A stretch of DNA of 23,527 bases from Actinomycetota bacterium (GCA_016870855.1 VGAF01000009.1:1-23527), one strand, 5' to 3'. Counted from the first letter of the stretch, positions 1 through 7,744 are shown. Notes: generated from the sequence alone by a model not told the origin. Translations and numbers: made by a program.

Positions 1-340
1 AGGCAGCGCCAGCAAGTGAGAGGTTCTTGAAGAAGTTGATCATCTCGCCCTGCTTAGCTTGTGGATCTTGGATGGTCCAGAAGTTATGCATCATGAATGC
101 GGTTGGCACTAGGAAGATTGCGAGCAATAAAGCGCCAAGATCGGCATAAACACCAAAGACAATGTAGAGACCACCGATGATCAACATCAATCCGGTCACG
201 ATGACTGCTAACTTCGCAGCCGGGACCTTCTTGAATTGAGCATAGCCAGCCATGTCATTGAGCCTGGTCAGGTGTGCGATTCCTGAATTGATGAAAATCA
301 AGGCAAAGAGCACTCGACCGATTACTAGGAGAATATCCAT
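1..340 (-). CDS. DoxX-like small integral membrane protein (5' part; runs off the left edge)
   Basis: Reading leftward from ATG at 340-338, 113 codons are visible before the window ends. The protein starts MDILLVIGRVLFALIFINSG and continues with hydrophobic stretches at about residues 3-20, 45-63 and 66-83, separated by short polar loops. The opening 'GRVLFALIFINSGIAHL' resembles the first helix of the DoxX/DoxD family of small four-helix membrane proteins. Some members act in thiosulfate or redox stress functions, but the role of this one cannot be told from sequence. The start is supported by an AAAGGA ribosome binding site about 9 nt upstream and a promoter just beyond it. The upstream gene on the same strand ends at a terminator, so this gene is probably transcribed alone or with genes outside the window. 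The family call is moderate because the C-terminal part is missing. Confidence 0.7.
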   Translation of the reverse strand, partial: MDILLVIGRVLFALIFINSGIAHLTRLNDMAGYAQFKKVPAAKLAVIVTGLMLIIGGLYIVFGVYADLGALLLAIFLVPTAFMMHNFWTIQDPQAKQGEMINFFKNLSLAGAA

Positions 341-372
341 TTACTTTAAGTCCTTTCGAGACAGGTGATTGA

Positions 373-401
373 AGGTTAAACCAAATTTATTGAAGTTTCA
401 A
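373..401 (-). promoter_or_regulatory. Promoter of the DoxX-like gene
   Basis: On the minus strand there is TTGAAA (401-396), a 17-nt spacer, then TAACCT (378-373). This is a good vegetative sigma factor match with the actinobacterial TAnnnT form of the -10 box. Transcription would start near 366, leaving a leader of about 26 nt that carries the AAAGGA ribosome binding site. It lies downstream of the nucleotidase terminator. Confidence 0.6.
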
Positions 402-418
402 CTATCTGAGCGTGTCGC

Positions 419-453
419 AAAAGAAAAGCCGCGCCCCTTTCGAGGCGCGGCTT
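419..453 (-). terminator. Rho-independent terminator of the 5'-nucleotidase gene
   Basis: A perfect 10-bp inverted repeat (AAGCCGCGCC at 426-435 and GGCGCGGCTT at 444-453) encloses an 8-nt loop. Read on the minus strand the stem is followed by CTTTTCTTTTG. It starts 17 bases beyond the stop codon of the nucleotidase gene. Confidence 0.9.
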
Positions 454-470
454 CTCCTGTTTGAGAGTAA

Positions 471-2489
471 TTAACCTACTTTGGTGATGCGGCCGTCAGC
501 TTTAGGAGTCTGCGTGACTCGCTTAGCGGCAAGATCAGCCTTTATTCCATCAACCAAAATATCTAGCAATAGCTTGCCAGGGAATTTAGCGGTTGAAGGA
601 TTTAGCATCGTGTAACCATCGCCTCCATAGAGCATGAAGTCATTTGTGGCTACGGTGTAGGTCTTTGCATCCTTTGCAATTGCAGTTCCATCTAGCTTTG
701 TAACAGCGGTGATTCTTGAACCCGCTGCTTTAGATGCATCAAATGAGAACTTGAAGCCAGAGATCTGTGGGAATCGCCCACCGGATGGCCATTGCGATAC
801 ACCATTTTCCAGAGCTGCCCATAGTTGTGTTCCCGTAATTGTTGCAACCGCAACAGAGTTACCAAATGGAAGTACTGAGATAGCATCTCCAAGAGTTACA
901 TCAAATGGACCAGTAACTCCAGCTGCCGGACGCTTGTAAGTTGTATCTACAACCTTGTAGGTCCCTGCTGGGAAGGTATCGCGAAGACCACCACCATTTG
1001 TGAGCGCGAGATCTGTCTTCAATTCCTTCCGCATCAAGTCAGCTAAGTAATTGCCCATCGGTGTTTCGCCAGCTCGTTCTACAGCAGGTGAGCCACCGCG
1101 TGGGAATAGTTCCGAGACTTGACCGATCTTCACATCAAGCTTGGTCACTAGTTGATCCTTATATTTCTTAACTAGCGCCGCGCCAGCTGTATCGGCGGTT
1201 ACTCCCTTTAGATCAGCGGTTGTCACGTAATCCACGGATGCTCCGTGCACCTTGCTGCCACTAACGCAGAGCTGGATTCGGTTGTAGCCAACGCCAGCAT
1301 TCGGGGTCTGGGAGATTATGGTCGTTCCATATCGAGCAGAAGTTCCCATAAGGCTGTTATAGCGCTGGTGGCTATGGCCACCAAGAACTGCCACCGCACC
1401 CTTGATTCCCTTTGCTAGATCAAGGAGTTGGCCCTTTGCTACTCCGTCAGCATTTTCAGACCAGCCGTAGTGAAGTAGCGCTACAACAATGTCAGCACCA
1501 TCAGCCTTAGCATCCTTGATTGCTTGATTCACTCCAGCAACCGAGGCGGAGATTTGCAGCGTCTTCTTTGCGCCACTGGCATCTGTGTAATCAAGGTTTC
1601 CAGGGAAGATAACTTCTGGGGTCTCGTCTGTGTTCATACCAACCACGCCGACCTTTACGCCGCCGCGATCAACGATTACATAACGCTTGGCTGACTTAGA
1701 GCCAGACTTGAGTGGATCAAGTGAGCTGTAATTGGAGACAACCCAAGCAAAATCAGAGGCACCGATGACTTTCTGAACGTGCGCGATATTTCTATCATGC
1801 TCGTGATTTCCAAATGTAGAGACATCAAACTTCATCAAATTCATTGATTCGATAGTTGAAAGCTCTTCGAATTCGCTAGAGATAGCAGGAGCTGCACCGA
1901 TGTTGTCACCGCTTGAGAGTGTGACAGTTGATGCAACTGCTTTACGCTCATTTGCAAAAGCAGAAGTTAGTAACGCTGTACCAGCATTTGTTGATGACCC
2001 TTCAAGTGCGCCATGGAAATCGCTTAGTGCAAGTAGTTGGACATTTCTTGCGGAGGTTTTTGCGACACCGGCAAGATCAGTTGCGGTGAAAGTCTTGCTC
2101 CACTTTGCAGCAGTTGAGAAACCATAAGCATTTACTGCCTGGACGCTTACAGCAGCTGAAGTCTGTCCTTCAAGAATTGGTAGTCGAACCGAACCGGATG
2201 TGGTTGCAGGTACAACGACTGGACATGATCCTTGTCCACCAGTAACGACATAGTGCGTTACAGCGGGGGATGCGCTAACAGGATTGAATCGGACACGGAT
2301 ACCGGCATCAGTTACATATGCCTTGGTGATGGTTGGTGCTGCAGGAACAGCGTGGGTATTCGCTGAGACCTGCGGGGAAGTGAGCACTACGATAGCGGAG
2401 GTCGCTAGCGCGAGGGAGCTAGCGAGCGCGGATAAACGGACGCGGAGGGACTTACCCTGGGCGGACGTGGATGGCTTGTGTGTGATCAC
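471..2489 (-). CDS. Secreted bifunctional metallophosphatase/5'-nucleotidase with an N-terminal fibronectin III-like domain
   Basis: The 672-residue protein belongs to the UshA/5'-nucleotidase family, which removes phosphate from extracellular nucleotides so that nucleoside and phosphate can be taken up. Residues 1-43 form a signal peptide: a basic start, a hydrophobic Ala/Leu core and VSA before the likely cut. About 48-136 resembles a fibronectin type III fold. The metallophosphatase domain begins near 150 and shows D157/H159 in SDFHG, D195 in SGDN, N228/H229 in GNHE, H340 in LLHYG and H372/H374 in GGHSH, which are the expected two-metal ligands. The C-terminal substrate-binding domain (about 454-640) has NGGGLR and DFMLYGGDGY. 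No sortase motif is seen, so the protein is probably released or loosely wall-attached. The start is GTG (2489-2487), the first start codon after an in-frame stop. No clear Shine-Dalgarno sequence precedes it, so the exact start is uncertain. Codon use resembles that of its neighbours. Confidence 0.88.
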   Translation of the reverse strand: MITHKPSTSAQGKSLRVRLSALASSLALATSAIVVLTSPQVSANTHAVPAAPTITKAYVTDAGIRVRFNPVSASPAVTHYVVTGGQGSCPVVVPATTSGSVRLPILEGQTSAAVSVQAVNAYGFSTAAKWSKTFTATDLAGVAKTSARNVQLLALSDFHGALEGSSTNAGTALLTSAFANERKAVASTVTLSSGDNIGAAPAISSEFEELSTIESMNLMKFDVSTFGNHEHDRNIAHVQKVIGASDFAWVVSNYSSLDPLKSGSKSAKRYVIVDRGGVKVGVVGMNTDETPEVIFPGNLDYTDASGAKKTLQISASVAGVNQAIKDAKADGADIVVALLHYGWSENADGVAKGQLLDLAKGIKGAVAVLGGHSHQRYNSLMGTSARYGTTIISQTPNAGVGYNRIQLCVSGSKVHGASVDYVTTADLKGVTADTAGAALVKKYKDQLVTKLDVKIGQVSELFPRGGSPAVERAGETPMGNYLADLMRKELKTDLALTNGGGLRDTFPAGTYKVVDTTYKRPAAGVTGPFDVTLGDAISVLPFGNSVAVATITGTQLWAALENGVSQWPSGGRFPQISGFKFSFDASKAAGSRITAVTKLDGTAIAKDAKTYTVATNDFMLYGGDGYTMLNPSTAKFPGKLLLDILVDGIKADLAAKRVTQTPKADGRITKVG

Positions 2490-2553
2490 GGGCGGATACT
2501 CGCACTGCGTGGGTAAAGAAGAGGCGAGCGACTCGTGTCTATTGGGTCAACAT

Positions 2554-2583
2554 TTGCAGCCTGTCGGGACCCTTCGCTAGGGT
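2554..2583 (+). promoter_or_regulatory. SOS promoter of the DUF6504-dnaE2-dinB operon
   Basis: TTGCAG (2554-2559), an 18-nt spacer and TAGGGT (2578-2583) form a promoter whose start would fall at about 2590-2592, at or next to the A of the ATG at 2592. The transcript would therefore be leaderless or nearly so, which fits the lack of any Shine-Dalgarno sequence before that ATG. The LexA box overlaps the -10 element and the start site. Confidence 0.65.
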
Positions 2584-2600
2584 TCGAACAAATGTTCGAA
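2583..2600 (+). promoter_or_regulatory. LexA operator (SOS box)
   Basis: TTCGAACAAATGTTCGAA is an 18-bp sequence with perfect 7-bp arms (TTCGAAC and GTTCGAA) around four central bases. It matches the LexA operator known from actinobacteria and Bacillus (CGAAC-N4-GTTCG). It overlaps the last base of the -10 box, the predicted start site and the ATG codon (2592-2594), so bound LexA should block transcription initiation. The genes that follow are classic SOS mutagenesis genes. Confidence 0.93.
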
Positions 2601-2888
2601 AACCCACCCCAGATCTACCTAATCGGCGGCGAACCAGTTGAGTTCACCTTCCGCGGCCAGCGCTTCCGTATCCATGCCGTTCTATCTTCTTGGCGCGAAT
2701 CCGGCGGTTGGTGGAATCGAGCGAGCGATGGCTTCTATCGCCCTGATGATGGTGCGCGGATTCTCTGGCGAGTGGAGGCGGCGCCGATCGGAACGATGGC
2801 GACCTTCGAGATCGAACGCGAAGAGGTTATCGATCCCCGTAATCCGATCTGGCGGATAAGGCCCACCTCAAGATCTGCCTCCGCTTAA
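2592..2888 (+). CDS. DUF6504 family protein, SOS operon
   Basis: This 98-residue protein (MFENPPQIYLIGGEPVEF...) resembles the small actinobacterial DUF6504 proteins commonly encoded beside dnaE2. Visible family-like features are 'GGEPVEFTFRGQRFRIHAVL' (about 12-31), a Trp-rich 'ESGGWW' segment, and 'ILWRVEA' followed by an acidic stretch, suggesting a small beta-rich fold. Its biochemical function is unknown. By position it may help DnaE2-dependent translesion synthesis, but that is inference. The start at 2592 is preferred over an in-frame GTG at 2535: the promoter and LexA box place transcription initiation at about 2590-2592, and homology-like sequence begins after the ATG. It ends three bases before dnaE2, so the two are translated from one message. 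Confidence 0.75.
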   Translation: MFENPPQIYLIGGEPVEFTFRGQRFRIHAVLSSWRESGGWWNRASDGFYRPDDGARILWRVEAAPIGTMATFEIEREEVIDPRNPIWRIRPTSRSASA

Positions 2889-2891
2889 AAC

Positions 2892-5800
2892 ATGAGCTTC
2901 ACGCATCTACATGTAGCAAGTGGCTACTCATTTAAATATGGAACAAATCTTCCCGATCAACTAGTCACTAGAGCTAGCGAGTTAGGGATGAACGCGCTCG
3001 CCTTAACTGATCGAGATACTCTCGCTGGCGCTATCCGTTTTGCTACAAGCTGTGAATCAAATTCAATCGCTCCGATTATCGGAATAGATATCGAATATGA
3101 GAATCAATCTAGGTTACTCCTTCTAGCAACCCCAGGTAACTGGAGTTCACTAGTTCGCGTGGTGACAGGAATGAAGCGATTGGCTTCGCCACCAACCACT
3201 GACTTTTTTATTGCAAATGAAAATTACACAAAGAATCTACTTCTACTGCATGGCCCTAACTCTGAGGTTAGTCGAGCGATTCTCTCGCGCCGTTACGATA
3301 AAGCGCTCGCAATATTAAATAAAACTAGAAATCTATTTAAAGATCAAGCCCTTGAGTGCGTCTCTCATCTAGAGAGCGAAGGAGTCCGCTCTACCGGACA
3401 CGCTGCTAGAACCCTTGGGTTTGCTAGAGATAATGATCTAAAAGCTTTATTAAGCAATGCTGTCCGGATGAAGGAGCGCTCCAATGCTCCTATCGCAGAT
3501 ATCTTGGATGCGACTAGAAATCTCCTCCCGCTTCATCGCAACGTTGTAGAGCGTAAGAACGCCGAGGCTTTCTTAAAAAGTAGCGAAGAGATGGCTGCTC
3601 TAGCGGAAAGTATCGCTAGAGCAGCCGGGGAGCGGAGCGGAAAGCTTCTACTTCGAGCAACTAGAGAGTGGGCTGAATCGGCCCAACTATCACCACGAAT
3701 TGATATCGGAATCGGCTCAATCCACCTTCCAGAACCAAGCGTTGTTGGCGCATCTAGCCATGAAGAACTAGTACGCCAACTAAGGCAGCGCTGCTACTCC
3801 GGAATCAGCTGGAGATACGGCGGGAAAGAGAATAACCATGGCAATAAAAAACCTGACAATAAAAACCATGACAATAACCATGACAATAAAGAGGTAATTG
3901 ATCGACTCGAAAAAGAGTTACAGATAATCAAAACCCTGGGCTACGAGTCATATTTCCTAACTGTCGCAGATGTGACCGATCGCGCCCGTAGCTCTGGAAT
4001 TCGAGTTGCAGCTCGGGGTAGCGGAGCGGGCTCACTTGTCTGCCACTTACTTGGGATATCAGGCGTGGAACCACTATCACTTGGACTTCTCATGGAGCGG
4101 TTCTGCTCACCACTTAGAGCCGCTCTTCCTGATATTGATATCGATGTCGAATCTGCTCGCCGCCTTGAGATCTACGATCAAGTCTTTGATTTCTATAAAG
4201 AACGAGCCGCAACTGTTGCGATGTTTGATACATATCGCGCTCGCCATGCGATTCGTGACGTTGGCGCTGCGCTCTCACTTCCGCCAATGGAGATTGATCT
4301 AGTAGCAAAATCGCTACCGCATATAAGAGCGAGAAATATAAGTAAATCTTTAGAGAATTTACCGGAACTTAAAAGTCTAAATCTCACTTCGCCACTTTGG
4401 CGGATGGCAATCGGTTTAGCTGAACGGCTAGATGGGCTACCGAGAAACCTTGCGATGCATCCTTGCGCTGTTGTCTTATCTGATATCGGTTTGTATGACC
4501 GCGCTCCGGTTGAAATGAATGCCAGCGGCTACCCAATGGTCCAATGGGATAAAGATGATGTAGAAGCAATCGGCTTATTGAAGCTGGACATCCTTGGGGT
4601 GCGGATGCAATCCACCCTTGCTTATGCTCTTACCGAGATAGATCGGACTACTAACAAGAAGATAGATATCGATTCGATACCTCTTGATGATGGCCCAACC
4701 TTTGAGTTAATCCAATCGACTAAGACCTTAGGACTATTTCAAATCGAGAGCCCTGGACAACGTGAGCTAGTGGGAAAGTTCGCACCCGAGAGCTTTAACG
4801 ATCTGATAATCGATATCTCTTTATTCCGTCCTGGCCCAGTAAAGAGCGACATGATCACTCCTTTCTTAAATAGCCGACAAGGTTGGAAGCCAAGATCGTT
4901 GATCCATCCCAACCTAGCCCCGATATTGAGCGATACCGAAGGGGTTGTCGTATTCCACGAACAGGTCATCGAGATCATCTCGACAATGACTGGAGTCTCT
5001 CTAGCTGAAGCTGATGAGAAGCGACGCGCTTTAGGCGATCGCGATAGCCAACAAGTCATCTGTGATTGGTTCTTTCCAGCCGCACTTGCTCGCGGCTACT
5101 CGCTGGCGGTTGTAACAGAAATCTGGGATGTACTGCGCGCCTTTGCCTCCTTTGGATTCTGCAAAGCCCATGCCGCAGCCTTTGCGCTACCTACCTATCA
5201 ATCTGCTTGGCTAAAAACCCATTACCCGGCTGCTTTTCTAGCTGGCGTTCTAACTCATGATCCAGGGATGTATCCAAAGCGATTGATTCTCGATGAGGTC
5301 CGCCAATGCGGGATAAAGATTGCCTCGATTGATATCAACCGCTCAGATAGGAGCTATCGAGTTGAGGATGGTTCGATCCGAATCGCTCTATCTGATGTAA
5401 GTGGCATAAGCGATAACGAGATTGATTCGATAATGAAGGCCCGGCCTTTTTTGGATCTAGCAGATTTTGTACATAGAGCTGAAGTAAGTAAGCCAATCAC
5501 CGAATCGCTACTTATGGTCGGAGCCTTTGACTCTTTATACGAAAAGAGTCTGAATCGTCGTGATCTCTTACTCCACTTAAATGACTTATATAAATGGTCG
5601 CGCTCATCAAGCAAAACTGGTAGCTCCCAACTAACTATGGCTTTTACTCCATCGCTAGTTAAAAGCGGTCTACCTGATCTGAGAAGTGATGAATTGGTAA
5701 AACATGAGATTGAGCATCTAAATATGGATGTCTCGCATCATATGATCGAGTTCTACTCTAATTTTCTAAATGAGATTGGCGCGGTCCGTTCGAGTGATCT

Positions 5801-6107
5801 ATTAAAGCAACGCTCTAAATCCCAAGTCCTTGTCGCTGGCGTGAAGGTAGCGCTACAAACTCCACCCGTAAGATCAGGCAAGCGAGTCATGTTTGTGACC
5901 CTTGATGATGGCTTTGGTTGTAGTGATGCTACTTTCTTTGAAGATGCCCAAAAATCCTATGCAAGTACGCTCCTTAACTCCCAACTCTTATTAGTCCGTG
6001 GCGAGATAAGAAGAACTGGTCCCCGTGGAGTCTCACTCCGAGCCACCGGCGCATGGGGACTACTAGATGCCTATGAAAAGTGGCGTAATCTCGCATCTTG
6101 TGAGTGA
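2892..6107 (+). CDS. dnaE2: Error-prone DNA polymerase III alpha subunit DnaE2
   Basis: This 1071-residue C-family polymerase performs damage-tolerant, mutagenic DNA synthesis in the SOS response. The PHP domain is at about 3-200 ('THLHVASGYSF', 'ALTDRDTLAGAIRF'). The palm carries the catalytic aspartates in PDIDIDV (D416 and D418) and KLDILG (D566). A DnaE2-typical stretch follows ('FGFCKAHAAAFALPTYQSAW' and 'HDPGMYPKRLILDEVRQ'). The C-terminal OB-fold lies at about 975-1060. This last region and the length, near that of other DnaE2 proteins and shorter than replicative DnaE1, separate it from the housekeeping enzyme. It is the second gene of the LexA-controlled operon, three bases after DUF6504, and lies four bases before the preferred dinB start. 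An unusual Asn/His/Asp/Lys-rich repeat insert sits at residues 314-333, just before 'EVIDRLEKELQIIKTLGYES'. The ribosome binding site is weak, suggesting translation coupled to the upstream gene. Confidence 0.95.
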   Translation: MSFTHLHVASGYSFKYGTNLPDQLVTRASELGMNALALTDRDTLAGAIRFATSCESNSIAPIIGIDIEYENQSRLLLLATPGNWSSLVRVVTGMKRLASPPTTDFFIANENYTKNLLLLHGPNSEVSRAILSRRYDKALAILNKTRNLFKDQALECVSHLESEGVRSTGHAARTLGFARDNDLKALLSNAVRMKERSNAPIADILDATRNLLPLHRNVVERKNAEAFLKSSEEMAALAESIARAAGERSGKLLLRATREWAESAQLSPRIDIGIGSIHLPEPSVVGASSHEELVRQLRQRCYSGISWRYGGKENNHGNKKPDNKNHDNNHDNKEVIDRLEKELQIIKTLGYESYFLTVADVTDRARSSGIRVAARGSGAGSLVCHLLGISGVEPLSLGLLMERFCSPLRAALPDIDIDVESARRLEIYDQVFDFYKERAATVAMFDTYRARHAIRDVGAALSLPPMEIDLVAKSLPHIRARNISKSLENLPELKSLNLTSPLWRMAIGLAERLDGLPRNLAMHPCAVVLSDIGLYDRAPVEMNASGYPMVQWDKDDVEAIGLLKLDILGVRMQSTLAYALTEIDRTTNKKIDIDSIPLDDGPTFELIQSTKTLGLFQIESPGQRELVGKFAPESFNDLIIDISLFRPGPVKSDMITPFLNSRQGWKPRSLIHPNLAPILSDTEGVVVFHEQVIEIISTMTGVSLAEADEKRRALGDRDSQQVICDWFFPAALARGYSLAVVTEIWDVLRAFASFGFCKAHAAAFALPTYQSAWLKTHYPAAFLAGVLTHDPGMYPKRLILDEVRQCGIKIASIDINRSDRSYRVEDGSIRIALSDVSGISDNEIDSIMKARPFLDLADFVHRAEVSKPITESLLMVGAFDSLYEKSLNRRDLLLHLNDLYKWSRSSSKTGSSQLTMAFTPSLVKSGLPDLRSDELVKHEIEHLNMDVSHHMIEFYSNFLNEIGAVRSSDLLKQRSKSQVLVAGVKVALQTPPVRSGKRVMFVTLDDGFGCSDATFFEDAQKSYASTLLNSQLLLVRGEIRRTGPRGVSLRATGAWGLLDAYEKWRNLASCE
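3831..3890 (+). repeat. In-frame short tandem repeat within dnaE2
   Basis: Diverged units based on CAATAA(AAA)CCATGA follow each other: AATAACCATGG at 3831-3841, a 15-nt unit from 3842, a 15-nt unit from 3857, a 12-nt unit from 3872, then CAATAAA. Unit lengths are multiples of three, so the reading frame is kept. They encode a 20-residue Asn/His/Asp/Lys-rich loop (residues 314-333). Confidence 0.85.
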
Positions 6108-6111
6108 AGCA

Positions 6112-7284
6112 ATGAGAGAGCGCTCCACAATTCTTCATGTAGATATGGATGCATTCTTTGCATCTGTCTCTGAACTTGATTACCCGCAATACAGCGGAAA
6201 ACCGCTTGTTGTAGGCGCTGGCGCAAGAGGCGTTGTTCTCTCTGCAAATTACTTAGCGCGAAAATTCGGCATTCGCGCCGCAATGCCGGTATCGCGAGCA
6301 CAACGTATGGCTCCTAATGCAATATTCATCCCACCTGATCATGAGCGTTATTCCGAAGTGTCACGCCGCGTCATGGAAATCTTCTTTGATTTCACTCCCC
6401 ATGTAGAGCCGCTATCTCTTGATGAAGCCTTCCTTGATGTAAGTGGTTCAAAGCGACTCTTCGGTGAAGGAAGAGAAATCGCAGCCTTGATAAGAAAGCG
6501 AGTGAAGGAGCAAGAGCGGATTACTTGTTCGGTCGGAATTGCCACTTCAAAATTCATCGCAAAGTTAGCCTCAGGAAGATGTAAACCCGATGGCATGCTG
6601 GAAATCCACGATGAGCGGGTACTTACATTTCTACATCCACTTCCAGTAGGAGAATTGTGGGGAGTCGGTCCAAAGACAAATGAGGAGCTACAACGGTTGG
6701 GATTGCGCACTGTTGGAGAGATTGCCAATACGCCATTAGCAACTTTAAAGCGCGCCCTGGGTGAGGGAGCCGGGGAGTCCCTCTATGAATTGGCTTGGGG
6801 CAGAGATTTTCGAGAGGTCATAACTGACTCTCCAGAAAAGAGCATCAGCGCTGCTGAGACTTTCGCATATGACCTAGAGGATCGCGACGAAATTTTCCGC
6901 GAGTTATTACGGCTCTCTGAGCGGGCAACCCATCGAATGCGAAAGCGTGATTTGCGAGCGCGAACAATCGGGTTGAAGGTCCGATTCTCTGACTTCACAA
7001 ATACCACTAAATCAAAGACGCTCCCACTTCCAATTAATGGGATGCATGAGGTATTTGAAGTGGCACGGGATTTATTTACTTCCTTGAAATTAGATGGCTC
7101 GCGAATTCGACTTCTCGGGGTATCGCTAGAGAACTTGGTTGATGAGGAAGGCGCAGTCGAACAATTACTTCTAGGCGAGCGCGAGAGTGGTTGGCGTGAG
7201 GCGCAACTAGCAATCGATAGGGCAATCACCCGCTTTGGAAGCGGCTCCGTTCAACCAGCGCGCCTTGTTGAAGAGCTCTCTTAG
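6112..7284 (+). CDS. dinB: DNA polymerase IV (Y-family translesion polymerase)
   Basis: This 390-residue Y-family polymerase copies past lesions that stall the replicase. Active-site residues are intact: D11 and D13 in HVDMDAFF, D104/E105 in SLDEAF, and the aromatic steric gate in the same DMDAFF segment. The palm/fingers span about 1-165, 'CSVGIATSKFIAKLASGRCKPDG' is the conserved palm stretch, the thumb with a helix-hairpin-helix ('LWGVGPKTNEELQRLGLRTV') follows, and the little finger is at about 235-350. A likely beta-clamp peptide, EQLLLGE, lies near the C-terminus, where other actinobacterial DinB proteins carry QLxLxE. The start at 6112 puts the catalytic motif about ten residues from the N-terminus as usual; the in-frame ATG at 6067 would add 15 unconserved residues and overlap dnaE2. 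It lies four bases after dnaE2 and should be SOS induced. Unlike ImuB, this protein keeps its catalytic residues. Confidence 0.93.
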   Translation: MRERSTILHVDMDAFFASVSELDYPQYSGKPLVVGAGARGVVLSANYLARKFGIRAAMPVSRAQRMAPNAIFIPPDHERYSEVSRRVMEIFFDFTPHVEPLSLDEAFLDVSGSKRLFGEGREIAALIRKRVKEQERITCSVGIATSKFIAKLASGRCKPDGMLEIHDERVLTFLHPLPVGELWGVGPKTNEELQRLGLRTVGEIANTPLATLKRALGEGAGESLYELAWGRDFREVITDSPEKSISAAETFAYDLEDRDEIFRELLRLSERATHRMRKRDLRARTIGLKVRFSDFTNTTKSKTLPLPINGMHEVFEVARDLFTSLKLDGSRIRLLGVSLENLVDEEGAVEQLLLGERESGWREAQLAIDRAITRFGSGSVQPARLVEELS

Positions 7285-7357
7285 CAAGGTGCGAGCGATG
7301 ACCCAGCCACCTCTGAGCGCTGAGTGAGTAATTCGACTTTCCCTCAACAATTCCTTC

Positions 7358-7363
7358 TACTAT
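7358..7363 (+). promoter_or_regulatory. Putative -10 element of the DUF3040 gene
   Basis: TACTAT lies 10 bases before the ATG at 7374, which would give a leaderless or nearly leaderless transcript. No convincing -35 box is seen at the right distance (CGACTT at 7334-7339 is the best candidate). No Shine-Dalgarno sequence precedes the ATG, which agrees with leaderless translation. Confidence 0.4.
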
Positions 7364-7373
7364 TGTCAGCGCT

Positions 7374-7730
7374 ATGCCACTTTCTGAGCATGAGAAGCGC
7401 CTATTGGCCGAGATGGAAGAAGCTCTCGCTGCCGATGACCCGCGCCTAATCTCTGCCTTTAGCGGCAAGACCCCTAGCCGTACTCGAGTTGTTGTTGGAT
7501 TCCTCTTAGTCGTCGTCGGAATCTTCGGACTTCTCACGGGAATGGTCTCCCAGACGCCGTTGATTGGAATAGCCGGATTTGCGATCTCTCTAAGTGGAGT
7601 GGTTCTCGCGATTTCTAACCTCGGAGGGTTGATGAATAGCCTTAAAGATCGCGTCCCACGTGAGAAGAAGGGGCCCAAGTGGAGCGCCCGATTTGAAGAG
7701 CGCTGGGATCGTAGAAACCTCGGCGAGTAG
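7374..7730 (+). CDS. DUF3040 domain membrane protein
   Basis: This 118-residue protein starts MPLSEHEKRLLAEMEEAL, the hallmark N-terminus of actinobacterial DUF3040 proteins. A soluble helix of about 35 residues ('DDPRLISAF') is followed by two transmembrane helices at about 41-58 and 62-82. A basic cytoplasmic tail ends with 'KWSARFEERWDRRNL'. The family's function is unknown. It is typically found directly upstream of mraZ in actinobacteria, suggesting a link to envelope growth or division, but this is genomic association only. Here it has its own candidate -10 element and is closed by a strong terminator, so it looks like a one-gene transcript between the SOS operon and the dcw operon. Confidence 0.85.
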   Translation: MPLSEHEKRLLAEMEEALAADDPRLISAFSGKTPSRTRVVVGFLLVVVGIFGLLTGMVSQTPLIGIAGFAISLSGVVLAISNLGGLMNSLKDRVPREKKGPKWSARFEERWDRRNLGE

Positions 7731-7744
7731 ATAACTCGCTCCCT

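Noticed and set aside
2535..2591. GTG at 2535 as start of the DUF6504 gene, giving 117 residues
   Set aside because: It lies upstream of the predicted -35 box and transcription start, has no ribosome binding site, and the added residues do not look like part of the protein.
3831..3890. Short repeats as a possible CRISPR array
   Set aside because: Units are only 12-15 bases, lack spacers, keep the reading frame and lie inside dnaE2.
6067..6111. ATG at 6067 as dinB start
   Set aside because: It adds 15 residues inside dnaE2 before the usual DinB N-terminus; ATG at 6112 fits family length and the short intergenic spacing.
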